Assembly (NCBI GenBank): GCA_019685575.1
Contig: JABFQO010000003.1
Span: 62,001-126,000, forward strand
Length of the DNA: 64,000 nt
From: Candidatus Bathyarchaeota archaeon A05DMB-4
GTDB taxonomy: Archaea > Thermoproteota > Bathyarchaeia > Bathyarchaeales > SOJC01
Direction of reading: 5' to 3'
Part shown: positions 34,575 to 43,100 of the stretch, one piece after another
Layout of the letters: each line of letters starts with the position of its first letter
Numbering within the stretch: position 1 is the stretch's first letter
Position numbers and translations under genes: made by a program
Notes under the pieces: generated by a model
Databases searched by the model: none
Told to the model about the DNA's origin: nothing
The model's input: the letters and a program-made list of their open reading frames with translations, nothing else

Positions 34575-34720
34575 AACATGGTGCGGAGAAAAAGGGTGAA
34601 AGGAAACTATCGCGCCATTCTCGCCAAATTTGATCGCTCCTCTCCCCGCACCAAAATATTTATGGAAAGTTTTCGGTATAAAAGCGGTATGCATTTGAAT
34701 TACGTAAAGCTTTTATATCG
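34575..34720 (-). promoter_or_regulatory. Interlocked TATA boxes and a possible structured RNA
   Basis: Two TATA boxes form an inverted repeat with arms of 12 bp (11 match): plus-strand CGGTATAAAAGC ending at 34685 and minus-strand CGATATAAAAGC from 34720. The minus box would start a transcript near 34690 running left, through a segment closed by an 8-bp helix TGGTGCGG/CCGCACCA (34579-34653). A minus ORF of 64 codons starts at the predicted 5' end, but its Phe/His-rich product looks unlike a real protein. The plus box may serve the tRNA at 34821. The rest of this 313-base gap shows nothing else. Confidence 0.35.
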
Positions 34721-34820
34721 CTGCTGACGTAGGCATTTCAGTTTCGGCTCTTCTTAAAGCATGCTATCGGAAAACCTTATTTTTCCCGCGAGTTTACAAC
34801 TTAAACCAGCAACGTAAACT

Positions 34821-34912
34821 GGGCCCGTAGCTCAGCTAGGTAGAGCGACAGGCTCATAATCTTTGAAAAAAGAGAAACCTGTTGGTGAAGGGTTCAAATC
34901 CCTTCGGGCCCA
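34821..34912 (+). tRNA. tRNA with CAT anticodon (elongator Met or Ile2), 18-nt intron
   Basis: Acceptor GGGCCCG/CGGGCCC, D arm GCTC/GAGC, anticodon stem ACAGG/CCTGT with CAT, T arm AAGGG-TTCAAAT-CCCTT, discriminator A and an encoded CCA (34913-34915). An 18-nt intron (34859-34876) follows position 37 and can form TCTTT/AAAGA. The anticodon stem lacks the GGG/CCC of initiator tRNA. The acceptor resembles archaeal tRNA-Ile, so a CAT tRNA charged with Ile after agmatidine modification is as plausible as elongator Met. Confidence 0.93.
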
Positions 34913-34988
34913 CCACGCTGTCCGTTGTGGATTTCTCTGTGTAGCTCAAGATTTATATGAGTCTCGGGGAAAACAATTGTGAAAGCCT

Positions 34989-35918
34989 ATGTCTTTAATC
35001 CTTGCTGAAAACCTCACCAAACATTACGGAATCGTTCACGCCGTAGACAACCTCAGCCTCGAAGTAAAAGAAGACTCGGTGATTGGCTTAATAGGGCCTA
35101 ACGGTGCGGGAAAAACTACGACGATTAAGATGATTTTAGGTTTGCTGAGACCTGACAAGGGAACGGTTAGAGTTTTCGACGAAGACCCTTGGGACAACCC
35201 AAAACTAAACACCCGCATAGGCGTCGTCCATGAAAAGGCATTTTTTCCAGCACACCACAACGTATTGAATTATCTAGAAAGAGTCTGCCGAATTTTCGGC
35301 GCACCAGAATCCCGAGCAAAAGAAGTTTTAACCCTTGTAAACCTTGAAGAAGCCAGCGACAGAAAGATTAAAGCATTGTCTGCAGGTATGCTTCAAAAAT
35401 TCGCCATCGCCCACGCCTTAATTCACGAACCAAAACTCATCGTAGCCGACGAGATGACTGCGAACTTGGACCCTCTTGCCAGAAGCTCTGTTCTGGATAT
35501 TTTGCTCAAGTTGCATGAAGAAGAAAAAGTTACTTTTCTGCTTTCTTCACATATTCTTCCAGAATTAAGCAGAGTCTGTGATTCGGTTGCCATAATAAAC
35601 AAGGGCAGAGTGTGGGCTTTCGGGAGACTGGAAGAGCTTTATGAAAAGTTTTCCGCGAAAACCGTGAGAATCACGGCGGATCAACCTGAAAAATTGGCGG
35701 AACTCGTGAAAACACTGTCATACGTAGAATACGTGAGCACAGATAGTCGCGGGGTTTCCGTAAGAGTAGCAGAAGGGAAGGAAGACAACCTTTACGAAGA
35801 CACCCCGAAGCTTGCCAGAAAAGGCGGCGTCAAAATTTTAGGAATCGAAAGCGGAAGCACTTCGCTTGAGGAGCTATACAGACAAATCGTAACACAAAAA
35901 GGAGAAGCACAACCGTGA
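34989..35918 (+). CDS. ABC transporter ATP-binding subunit
   Basis: 309 residues. Walker A GPNGAGKTT (36-44), signature LSAGM near 134, Walker B LIVADE near 155 and the switch His in SSHIL are all present. The last 90 residues form the extra C-terminal domain usual in ABC-2 exporters. It is the first gene of a three-gene operon; its end overlaps the permease start by four bases. Confidence 0.95.
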   Translation: MSLILAENLTKHYGIVHAVDNLSLEVKEDSVIGLIGPNGAGKTTTIKMILGLLRPDKGTVRVFDEDPWDNPKLNTRIGVVHEKAFFPAHHNVLNYLERVCRIFGAPESRAKEVLTLVNLEEASDRKIKALSAGMLQKFAIAHALIHEPKLIVADEMTANLDPLARSSVLDILLKLHEEEKVTFLLSSHILPELSRVCDSVAIINKGRVWAFGRLEELYEKFSAKTVRITADQPEKLAELVKTLSYVEYVSTDSRGVSVRVAEGKEDNLYEDTPKLARKGGVKILGIESGSTSLEELYRQIVTQKGEAQP

Positions 35919-36715
35919 AAAAAGGCAACCCATTCCTTGAAATCTTTGCATCAGCGTTACATGAAGACTACAGGTTCCCCATCTTAGAAATCTTCGCCTT
36001 CCTCTATGCGCTCGGAACATTCGCGTTTGCAAACCTCACAGCCCTCCGCGCGCCCTCGGAAGAAGCAATGGCGTATTTCCTTGTTTCCTCGCTTATGAGC
36101 GTACCGCTTTTTATCTTCATCATCCTAGTCTTCAAAAACGTGGCCTACGGTTTGGGCGGCGACCTTGAAAAAGGGACTATTCAAACGTTCCTTTCCTACC
36201 CGCTTAAGAGACGAAACATCCTGACGGCTAAACTGCTTTCAGCCATCGGAGTAGCGTTGCTTCTATTCTTTGGAATGCAAGTGATTGCGCTTTTGGTTCT
36301 GGCGCCGGGCATGGTTCTCTCTAACATAACAGTCGTGCTGTTGTCATACATCGCTAACTGCGGCTACGTTTTTCTGCTGACAGCCATCATTCTCTTGATT
36401 GCCTTATTCATAAGAAAAGGCGGAACCGCCTTAATCATGGGAATTGTTCTCTGGTTCGCTCTTGGAATCGCGTCATCCCTTGTGCTGTTTTTTGCTGTAA
36501 TAACCGGCTTAGCCTTGCCACTTCAAATAATTTCTTTGCTTAATCCCTCAACCGCGCTTTCAGCACATTATGGAGGATTACGGGCGGCGTTCTTTAACGT
36601 TCCATGGGAACCCACGCTTACGGAGGCGGCATTCTACATAGTCGGCAATTACGTAATAGTAGCCTTCTTGTTTTTCCTTGCATACTACTACTTTTCAAGG
36701 AGGCTGAGCATATGA
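35915..36715 (+). CDS. ABC-2 type permease
   Basis: 266 residues with six hydrophobic spans. The first span is followed by a loop and the conserved GLGGDLEKGTIQTFLSYPL region typical of ABC-2 and gliding-type permeases. It pairs with the ATPase encoded just upstream. The stop overlaps the next ATG in an ATGA junction. The exported substrate is unknown. Confidence 0.9.
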   Translation: MKKGNPFLEIFASALHEDYRFPILEIFAFLYALGTFAFANLTALRAPSEEAMAYFLVSSLMSVPLFIFIILVFKNVAYGLGGDLEKGTIQTFLSYPLKRRNILTAKLLSAIGVALLLFFGMQVIALLVLAPGMVLSNITVVLLSYIANCGYVFLLTAIILLIALFIRKGGTALIMGIVLWFALGIASSLVLFFAVITGLALPLQIISLLNPSTALSAHYGGLRAAFFNVPWEPTLTEAAFYIVGNYVIVAFLFFLAYYYFSRRLSI

Positions 36716-37335
36716 AACGTTGGATTACTGTAGCCGGACGAATCGGCATGGTTCTCGTTGCATTAAGCTTAGCCCTGTACTTGGTTTCCTTGATTCCGCA
36801 AGGCGTCGTGGGCCTTTCAGAGAAAAATGAGGTAACGTTAAAGCCGCAAACGTTTGAAATAATCTACACGTCTTACCTAATTCCGCTTACTCCCCAAGTC
36901 GGCGTGAGAATACGCATCTCAACCAACGGAACGCTACAAGTCAAAGCGTTCGACCTCAACATCACCAAAGTCCTCGAATGGCTAGGCGAGCACTCTCCCG
37001 CACGCAACTGGACCGTGACACTACTGGGCGAGTTTGTCGCGTCGCATGCAGAATTCCTAGTAAGAGAACAAGAAATTCCAGCGGGAAACACAACCTTCAT
37101 CTACATCCCCTCTAAAGTTGAAAACTCGACCATCATCTTTTCAAACCCGACCTCCACAAAAGTAAAGCTAAGCTACGAAAACGACACCATCACAGTCATC
37201 GCGGAGCCTGAACGAATTCTTCTGGCACTAACGATAACCACACCACTCGGCATAGCTTTGTCGACACCGTGGATTGCCGTCGCCATTAAGCAAAAACGTG
37301 AGAACAAAAAGGAAAACCGCGCCCTAAACGCTTAG
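36712..37335 (+). CDS. Membrane-anchored extracytoplasmic protein of the ABC operon
   Basis: 207 residues. A first membrane span (about 10-27), an outward-facing beta-rich domain of about 150 residues with several Asn-x-Thr/Ser sequons, and a second span (about 172-192) before a Lys/Arg/Glu-rich cytoplasmic tail. The start is the ATG preceded by AAGGAGG; it overlaps the permease stop. It probably assists the exporter from outside the membrane. No family recognised. Confidence 0.75.
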   Translation: MKRWITVAGRIGMVLVALSLALYLVSLIPQGVVGLSEKNEVTLKPQTFEIIYTSYLIPLTPQVGVRIRISTNGTLQVKAFDLNITKVLEWLGEHSPARNWTVTLLGEFVASHAEFLVREQEIPAGNTTFIYIPSKVENSTIIFSNPTSTKVKLSYENDTITVIAEPERILLALTITTPLGIALSTPWIAVAIKQKRENKKENRALNA

Positions 37336-37402
37336 CAAAGTTTATTTTCCTACAACAAAATTATGCAGTATTCTACGTGTGATGATTTGAAGGGATGAAG
37401 TT

Positions 37403-38605
37403 TTGAGAAAAGACCTAGAGAACATTCTCGCAAACAAAGGCGCCGAGGCGTTACTCCATTATTCAGAAAGCTTCAAGGACTCCAACATGTATTATCTGTC
37501 TGGTTTTCTGGCACCAGACCCGTTTCTATACCTAAAAAGAACAGGGCAAGATCCTATGCTTGTTGTAAACCCCATGGAGTACCCACGCGCAAAAAAGGAA
37601 GCCACAGTCAAAACCGTCAAATCTTATGCCGACTACGACTATTTAAAAATAGTAAGATCAGTACCCGACCCAAACGTGGGCTTTGCAAAATTTATCGCGA
37701 CCGTGACTAAAAAGGAACTGGGGCAGAACACTGTGATTTGTGTACCGCCAAACTTTCCAGTGTCAGTTGCGGACGCTTTGAGAAACGAGGGTTTGACTAT
37801 TAAGCCCATGTTTGATGTTATTGAAAAAGCAAGAGAAACAAAAGAACCACACGAGATTGAATCTGTTAAAGAGACGCAGAAAGCAGTAGAAGAGGCAACA
37901 GAAAAAATCATCGACACCATCTCAAACGCGGAAATAGGAAGCAACCAAACTCTGTTCATTAAAGAAAACGGTAAAAAACAAAAACTAACTGCGGGCAAAA
38001 TAAAAGCCATCTTTGGGCATTACTTCATCGAAAACGACTGCGTCACCGAACAGCCTCTCATAGTCGCATGCGGACCAAAAGGCGCTGACCCACACTACGA
38101 CGGGTTACCGACTGATGTTTTAAAAGCAAATCAGCCCATTATTCTTGACATTTGCCCGAGAAACTTGCGAACACGCTACTGGAGCGACATGACAAGAACC
38201 ATCGTAAAAGGCAGAGCACCCAAACAAGTTAAGGAAATGTTCGAAGCCGTGCTTGAAGCCAAAAACGCCGCCATGGACGCAATTCACGCAGGAGCACTGG
38301 GGAGTGAAATGCAAAATTTATGCTTTAACATTTTCGAAAAAAAAGGCTACGACACAGTACGAGGTGGAAAACAAATAACTAAAGGCTACACTCACGGGCT
38401 AGGACACGGCGTAGGTTTAGAAATTCACGAAGGCCCCCGCATGAGCGAATTTTATCCGTTTCCACTCGAAGAACACAACGTTGTTACCGTTGAACCCGGT
38501 TTGTACGACCCGAAGGTTGGCGGTGTAAGAATAGAGGACATCGTCGAAATCACAAAACGCGGATGTAACAACTTTACGAAAATGGAAATCTGCTTAGAAC
38601 TTTAG
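37403..38605 (+). CDS. M24-family metallopeptidase (Xaa-Pro dipeptidase-like)
   Basis: 400 residues. An N-terminal creatinase-like domain (about 1-150) is followed by the pita-bread catalytic domain. The five expected metal ligands are visible: Asp in ILDICPR, Asp in WSDMTRT, His in THGLGHGVG, Glu in VTVEPGLY and Glu in RIEDIVEI. It cleaves Xaa-Pro bonds or related dipeptides in the cytoplasm. The start is TTG, with AGGGATGA upstream. Confidence 0.92.
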   Translation: MRKDLENILANKGAEALLHYSESFKDSNMYYLSGFLAPDPFLYLKRTGQDPMLVVNPMEYPRAKKEATVKTVKSYADYDYLKIVRSVPDPNVGFAKFIATVTKKELGQNTVICVPPNFPVSVADALRNEGLTIKPMFDVIEKARETKEPHEIESVKETQKAVEEATEKIIDTISNAEIGSNQTLFIKENGKKQKLTAGKIKAIFGHYFIENDCVTEQPLIVACGPKGADPHYDGLPTDVLKANQPIILDICPRNLRTRYWSDMTRTIVKGRAPKQVKEMFEAVLEAKNAAMDAIHAGALGSEMQNLCFNIFEKKGYDTVRGGKQITKGYTHGLGHGVGLEIHEGPRMSEFYPFPLEEHNVVTVEPGLYDPKVGGVRIEDIVEITKRGCNNFTKMEICLEL

Positions 38606-38644
38606 GTTACACCTATAGAAAAACAAACAATGCCAATGGATACG

Positions 38645-38932
38645 TTAGCCCCCGCTCATGAGAGACATGAGGATAACATGGTCGCCGTTTTTCAGAGGCG
38701 TATCCACTCCCCGTAACTGATCCATCAAAACACCGTTCACAGTAACCACGAAGCCATACTTAACATCCTTCAACCCTGGCTCATACACTTGTTTTTTAAA
38801 GTCTGAACCGTAACGCTCCGAAAGATCGCCTAATAGCTCTTTCAGCGAAGTACCCTCACGTAGCTCGAGCTCTTCAGTTTTCTTGCTAAGCATGTTGCGA
38901 ATAAAGCCCAAGTATTCAACCTTAACCTTCAC
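38645..38932 (-). CDS. MoaD/ThiS-like ubiquitin-fold protein (SAMP or cofactor type)
   Basis: 95 residues in a beta-grasp fold ending in MSLMSGG, with the Gly-Gly tail that is adenylated and thiocarboxylated or conjugated in this family. It could supply sulfur for the tungsten/molybdenum pterin or act as a small archaeal modifier. It is divergent from the AOR gene at 39147, which needs a tungstopterin, so a cofactor role is attractive. Cell function unproven. Confidence 0.88.
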   Translation of the reverse strand: MKVKVEYLGFIRNMLSKKTEELELREGTSLKELLGDLSERYGSDFKKQVYEPGLKDVKYGFVVTVNGVLMDQLRGVDTPLKNGDHVILMSLMSGG

Positions 38933-39146
38933 GGTGCTTCACTTCTAACAACCGCGATCCTGGCGGATTTTATCCATATTAAACATTGCAACAAAAACGT
39001 ATTTATCGGTTTCCAAAAACAGCTAATCACATTGCGTCTATATACTCTCTTTAGAAAAAGAAGTGGAACAACAACAAACTTTTATTAGTCGACTCAATTA
39101 TGTGATATACTTCAAAAAAATGTGAATAAATAATGGAGGAAACATC

Positions 39147-40997
39147 GTGTTAGGCTATGCAGGACGAATACTACGCGTTGACTTGACAAGTGGAAAAATC
39201 GAAACAGAACCATTAAACGAAGAACTCGCCAAAAAATACATCGGCGGCATCGGCTTAGGAATGCGACTTTTCCTTGACAACTCAAAGCCGGGAACCGACC
39301 CGTTCAGTCCAGATAACCCGTTAATCGTCGCCACAGGACCATTAAGCGGTACCATGATACCCACAGGCGGAAACGGGCACGCGTTCGTTTCCAAGTCGCC
39401 CGCCAGTTTCGGCATCGGGGAAGCAAAATCCCACGGCACCTTTGGCACTGAAATGAAACGCGCCGGCTACGACGCCATCATAATCACGGGCAAAGCCGAA
39501 AAACCCGTTTACCTCTGGATAGACGATGACGCCGTGCACATAATGGACGCTCAGCACTTGTGGGGCAAATCGTCCGCGGAAACCGAAGACACATTGCAGA
39601 AAGAACTTGGCGACTTCTACATACGCGTTGCATCGATTGGGCCCGCGGGTGAAAACCTCGTCAGAGTCGCATGCATACTAAACGAGAAAACCCGCGCAGC
39701 CGGAAGATGCGGGCTCGGCGCAGTCATGGGTTCGAAGAAACTTAAGGCAATCGCTATTCGTGGAACCAAGGATGTCCAAGTTGCGAAGATGGACGAGTTG
39801 AAGGATTTCATTAAGGTAATTCATGAAAGAATGAAGGGTCCAGCGGCACGAAAATACCGAACGCTTGGCACGCCGGAGAACGTGTTGGTCTTGAACGCGC
39901 TCGGAGCGTTGCCTGTCAACAACTTTACTTACGCGACCTTCAAGAACGCTGACAAAATTAGCGGTGAATATTTGAACGAACGGTTTGTCGCTAAGATTAT
40001 TGGTTGCAACTCTTGTGCGATGCGGTGCGAGCATACGGTTGTTGTACCTGAGGGGCAGTTTAAGGGAACCATGACAAGGATGGAGTACGAGTCGCTTTGG
40101 GCGCTTGGGCCAAATTGTGGCGTTGACCGTTTGGATGTTATCAGCAAGGCGATGGATTTGTGCAACCAGTATGGCATGGACAGCATTTCTGCGGGCGGTA
40201 TCGTCGGTTTCGCGATGGATTTGTACGAGCACGGCATCTTAACCAGCGAAGACGTGGGCGGGTTGGATTTGCGGTTTGGAAATTACGAGGCTGAATTGGA
40301 GTTGTTGAAGAAGATTGCTTACCGAGAAGGCATTGGCGACGTGCTTGCGGATGGTGTGCGGATGGCGGCTGAGAAAATCGGCAAGGGTGCAGAGAAGTAT
40401 GCGAACCATATTAAGGGTGTTGAGATGACGGGTTACGACATTCGCGGTTTGAAGACTGCTGCTTTGGGTTATGCGGTTTCGTTCCGTGGTGCAGATCATA
40501 ATAGGCACGGGGCTTATGCGCCGGATGTGAAGGGTTCGGTGGATCGTTTCAAGGCGGAGAAGGGTCGTGGAAAACTGGTGCGGGAGATTGAAGACATGTA
40601 CACGGTTATTGATTCGTTGATTGTTTGCAAGTTTTCGCGGGGTACGTATTATGATGGTTTCAAGGATTTGGCGAAGTACTACGTGTTGGCTACGGGTGTG
40701 GAGATGTCGCCGCAAGAGTTGATGCTTGCGGGTGAGAGGATTAACAATCTCGGCAGGCTGATTAATATTCGTGAGGGCTTGTCGAGGAAGGATGATTCGT
40801 TGCCGTATAAGATTATGCATGTGCCGATTCCTGACGAAGGCGTTTCGAAGGGTGCTCACGTGACGCAGGAGGAGCTGGATTTGTTGTTGGATGATTACTA
40901 TGAGGTTCGCGGCTGGACAAGTGACGGTGTGCCGACTTTGGAGAAGCTTAAGGAGTTGGGTATGGAAGATTTGGCGGACATCGTGGAGGGTAAGTGA
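39147..40997 (+). CDS. Aldehyde:ferredoxin oxidoreductase family protein 2
   Basis: 616 residues. It begins MLGYAGRILRVDLTSG, has the pterin region GGIGLGMRLF and GRCGLGAVMGSKKLKAI, and the complete cluster motif CNSCAMRC (Cys287, Cys290, Cys294) with a late Cys in DSLIVCKF. GTG start with GGAGGA eight bases upstream. It oxidises aldehydes, probably with ferredoxin, and belongs to a different subfamily from the first AOR. A ferredoxin gene follows immediately. Confidence 0.94.
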   Translation: MLGYAGRILRVDLTSGKIETEPLNEELAKKYIGGIGLGMRLFLDNSKPGTDPFSPDNPLIVATGPLSGTMIPTGGNGHAFVSKSPASFGIGEAKSHGTFGTEMKRAGYDAIIITGKAEKPVYLWIDDDAVHIMDAQHLWGKSSAETEDTLQKELGDFYIRVASIGPAGENLVRVACILNEKTRAAGRCGLGAVMGSKKLKAIAIRGTKDVQVAKMDELKDFIKVIHERMKGPAARKYRTLGTPENVLVLNALGALPVNNFTYATFKNADKISGEYLNERFVAKIIGCNSCAMRCEHTVVVPEGQFKGTMTRMEYESLWALGPNCGVDRLDVISKAMDLCNQYGMDSISAGGIVGFAMDLYEHGILTSEDVGGLDLRFGNYEAELELLKKIAYREGIGDVLADGVRMAAEKIGKGAEKYANHIKGVEMTGYDIRGLKTAALGYAVSFRGADHNRHGAYAPDVKGSVDRFKAEKGRGKLVREIEDMYTVIDSLIVCKFSRGTYYDGFKDLAKYYVLATGVEMSPQELMLAGERINNLGRLINIREGLSRKDDSLPYKIMHVPIPDEGVSKGAHVTQEELDLLLDDYYEVRGWTSDGVPTLEKLKELGMEDLADIVEGK

Positions 40998-40998
40998 A

Positions 40999-41520
40999 GT
41001 GTCGAAGAAGATTAGCCCGGTTAAGCGGAAGTTTGTGTCGGCTGATCCTGACAAGTGCGTCGGTTGTGGCGTTTGTGAGTATGCTTGTTCTTCTGACAAG
41101 GAGAAGGTGTACAATCCGATCAAGTCGCGGATTCGTGTGGTGCGTTTGAACCCGTTGGTTAACATGTCGATTACGTGTAGGCTTTGCGAGGATCCGGCGT
41201 GTGTTGCTGCTTGTCCAAGGGACGCGTTGAAGCAATCAGAAGAGGATGGCACGATTCTGATCGACGAGGAAAAGTGTAACGGTTGCGGCTGGTGCATCGA
41301 GGCTTGTGATTACGGTGCGGTGGCATTGCATCCGGAGAAGAAAGTTGTGTTCATTTGTGACTTGTGCAAGGGCAAAGAAAAGCAGCAGTGCATTGCGTGG
41401 TGTCCTGAGGAGGCTTTGGACCTAGAAACAAGCGAAACTTTGGCGCAGAAGGCAAGGGTTGCGGCGGTTAAGAAGTTGTTCCAAGAAGCCATGACGCCTG
41501 CGAAGGAAGAAAAGAAGTAA
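40999..41520 (+). CDS. Multi-cluster [4Fe-4S] ferredoxin-type electron carrier (AOR partner 2)
   Basis: 173 residues. The cysteine sets CVGCGVCEYAC, CRLCEDPACVAAC, CNGCGWCIEAC and CDLCKGKEKQQCIAWC point to about four [4Fe-4S] clusters. It has the same architecture as the first AOR partner at 29281-29811. The GTG start lies one base after the AOR stop, with GGAGGG upstream. It forms one operon with the AOR and ends at a T-rich terminator. Confidence 0.9.
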   Translation: MSKKISPVKRKFVSADPDKCVGCGVCEYACSSDKEKVYNPIKSRIRVVRLNPLVNMSITCRLCEDPACVAACPRDALKQSEEDGTILIDEEKCNGCGWCIEACDYGAVALHPEKKVVFICDLCKGKEKQQCIAWCPEEALDLETSETLAQKARVAAVKKLFQEAMTPAKEEKK

Positions 41521-41525
41521 CAATC

Positions 41526-41543
41526 TTTTTCTTTTTTTTCTTT
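41526..41543 (+). terminator. T-rich terminator after the AOR-ferredoxin operon
   Basis: A run of 14 T in 18 bases beginning five bases after the ferredoxin stop. Intrinsic termination at oligo-T tracts is known in archaea. Confidence 0.5.
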
Positions 41544-41590
41544 AGGTCTTACGTTTTCTGTTTTGTAGGTGTGTGCTCCTTGGCGCTGGG

Positions 41591-41668
41591 CTAGGCCCCT
41601 CTTCCATATATGATCCTATTAGGATCCAAATATACGGCAAATATGAACAGAGAACTTTGGGTTCACTT
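41591..41668 (+). repeat. Dispersed palindromic repeat, copy D (78 bp)
   Basis: Near-identical to copy C in the core, with the exact palindrome GATCCTATTAGGATC and the ATACGGC variant. The terminal hairpin reads GAACT-ttg-GGTTC, where the fifth pair becomes T-G rather than C-G, so base pairing is kept. It lies in the gap between the ferredoxin and the M29-like gene. Confidence 0.9.
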
Positions 41669-41773
41669 TTGGGTTTTATGTTTGAGCACGTGTTTTCTAT
41701 TTTAGTGTTGTTTCTCGGCGTCGTTTGGTATGAAAAGTTTTAACAGTGGCGTGCATCACATTACAAGGCGATT

Positions 41774-42799
41774 ATGAGGTTAACAACGATGAAGGCAGAA
41801 GAAGCCGCGAAAAACGCTCTTGAATGTGTCCTTGAAGCCGCGCCGAGCGAAAGAATACTAATCACATGCGATGATGAGAAGGCAGAAATCGGGCAAGCCT
41901 TTGCGAACGGCGCCCTTGCACTGGGGCTCTGGACGAGGCTTCTCATGCTTAAAACAGACAAGATTCGCAAAGAAATCCCGCCCGAACTTACGGAAATCAT
42001 AGTCACCACAAAACCCGACATATGCATTAACATTATGCGCGGTATAGGCGAAGAAACCGTCTTCCGAATCAAAACCATCGTCCTACAAACCCGAAACAAA
42101 AAAACAAGACTAGGCCACTGTCCAGGCGTAACAATTGACATGTTAACAAACGGAGCCCTAGCGCTCACCACGGAAGAACACCGAAACATGCAAAACTTCG
42201 CCACCCAACTCATGACTCAACTGAGTAACACTGAAAAAGTCGAAATCACCAACCCCGCAGGCACCAAACTCATCCTCAGCACAGAAAACAGACCCTTCTT
42301 CACCGACACCAAACTCGACTGGAAAGACCTAAAATGGATGAACCTCCCGACGGGTGAAGTCCTCGTGGGCCCAGTCGAAGACTCACTCAACGGCAAACTC
42401 GTCTGCGACACTGCAATAGGAGGCATACCCAAACCACTTAAAACTCCCTTAGAAATCACAGCCAAGAACGGGAAAGCAATAAGCATAACGTCAAAAGATA
42501 AAACCACGCTCGGCAAAGTCAAACAATGGCTCAACACTGACAACTGGTCCAACATGATCGGCGAATTCGCCATAGGGATAAACCCAAAAGCAAGACTCGT
42601 AAACGAATTCGTCGAATCAGAAAAAATCTTCGGAACCATCCATATCGCCTTCGGCCACAACCTCGACTTTCCCGGCGGCAAAAACCCCTCAAAAAACCAC
42701 CTCGATCTACTCATCTCCAAACCCACAGTAAAAATCACCAAAAAAAACCGCGAAACCAGAACAATCCTGCAAGATGGAAAATTCAAGACGGAGAAATAA
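41774..42799 (+). CDS. M29-like metallopeptidase, diverged relative
   Basis: 341 residues. The family blocks are present: LPTGEVLVGPVED, GEFAIGINPKARL, IHIAFGHN and KNHLDLLI. It is about 45 residues shorter than the copy at 32902-34062 and has a reduced N-terminal domain. It carries the His of the metal-binding block as NHLD in place of MHWD. Activity cannot be assumed. An ATG five codons later is an alternative start. Confidence 0.82.
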   Translation: MRLTTMKAEEAAKNALECVLEAAPSERILITCDDEKAEIGQAFANGALALGLWTRLLMLKTDKIRKEIPPELTEIIVTTKPDICINIMRGIGEETVFRIKTIVLQTRNKKTRLGHCPGVTIDMLTNGALALTTEEHRNMQNFATQLMTQLSNTEKVEITNPAGTKLILSTENRPFFTDTKLDWKDLKWMNLPTGEVLVGPVEDSLNGKLVCDTAIGGIPKPLKTPLEITAKNGKAISITSKDKTTLGKVKQWLNTDNWSNMIGEFAIGINPKARLVNEFVESEKIFGTIHIAFGHNLDFPGGKNPSKNHLDLLISKPTVKITKKNRETRTILQDGKFKTEK

Positions 42800-42803
42800 G
42801 AAG

Positions 42804-43100
42804 ATGAGCGAAAAAGAGAAACTACCACTCTGGGAACAATACAAAGTAATCGACTACGTCACTATCTTCAAGAGCGAAAAATGGTGGGAAGCCATCGTCG
42901 TCATCGAATCCTTCGGTAGACGTAGCATTGCCCTGTATCTTTGGCAAAAAAGAAACGACGGAACATGGAGAAGACAACACAAATTTCAAGTAAGAAACCT
43001 TGACGAATGGAACAAACTAAAAAACGCCATAGAACAACTCATGCCAAAACTCCAAGCAGAAACACCAAAACCCGAATCTAGCCCCGCAACAAGTTCTTAA
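42804..43100 (+). CDS. Small uncharacterised protein
   Basis: 98 residues. Central beta-rich segment with Trp and Arg (KWWEAIVVIESFGRRSIALYLW, then RRQHKFQVRNLDEW) followed by a helix and a Pro/Ser/Thr tail. The pattern is found in other archaeal hypothetical proteins and suggests a nucleic-acid-binding or PC4-like fold, but I cannot name it. Its 3' end overlaps the convergent padR gene by 23 bases. Confidence 0.65.
   Translation: MSEKEKLPLWEQYKVIDYVTIFKSEKWWEAIVVIESFGRRSIALYLWQKRNDGTWRRQHKFQVRNLDEWNKLKNAIEQLMPKLQAETPKPESSPATSS

Noticed and set aside
34500-34694. A 64-codon minus-strand ORF at a leaderless position downstream of a TATA box.
   Set aside because: Phe/His-rich composition without recognisable pattern; the segment contains a stable inverted repeat and fits a non-coding RNA better.
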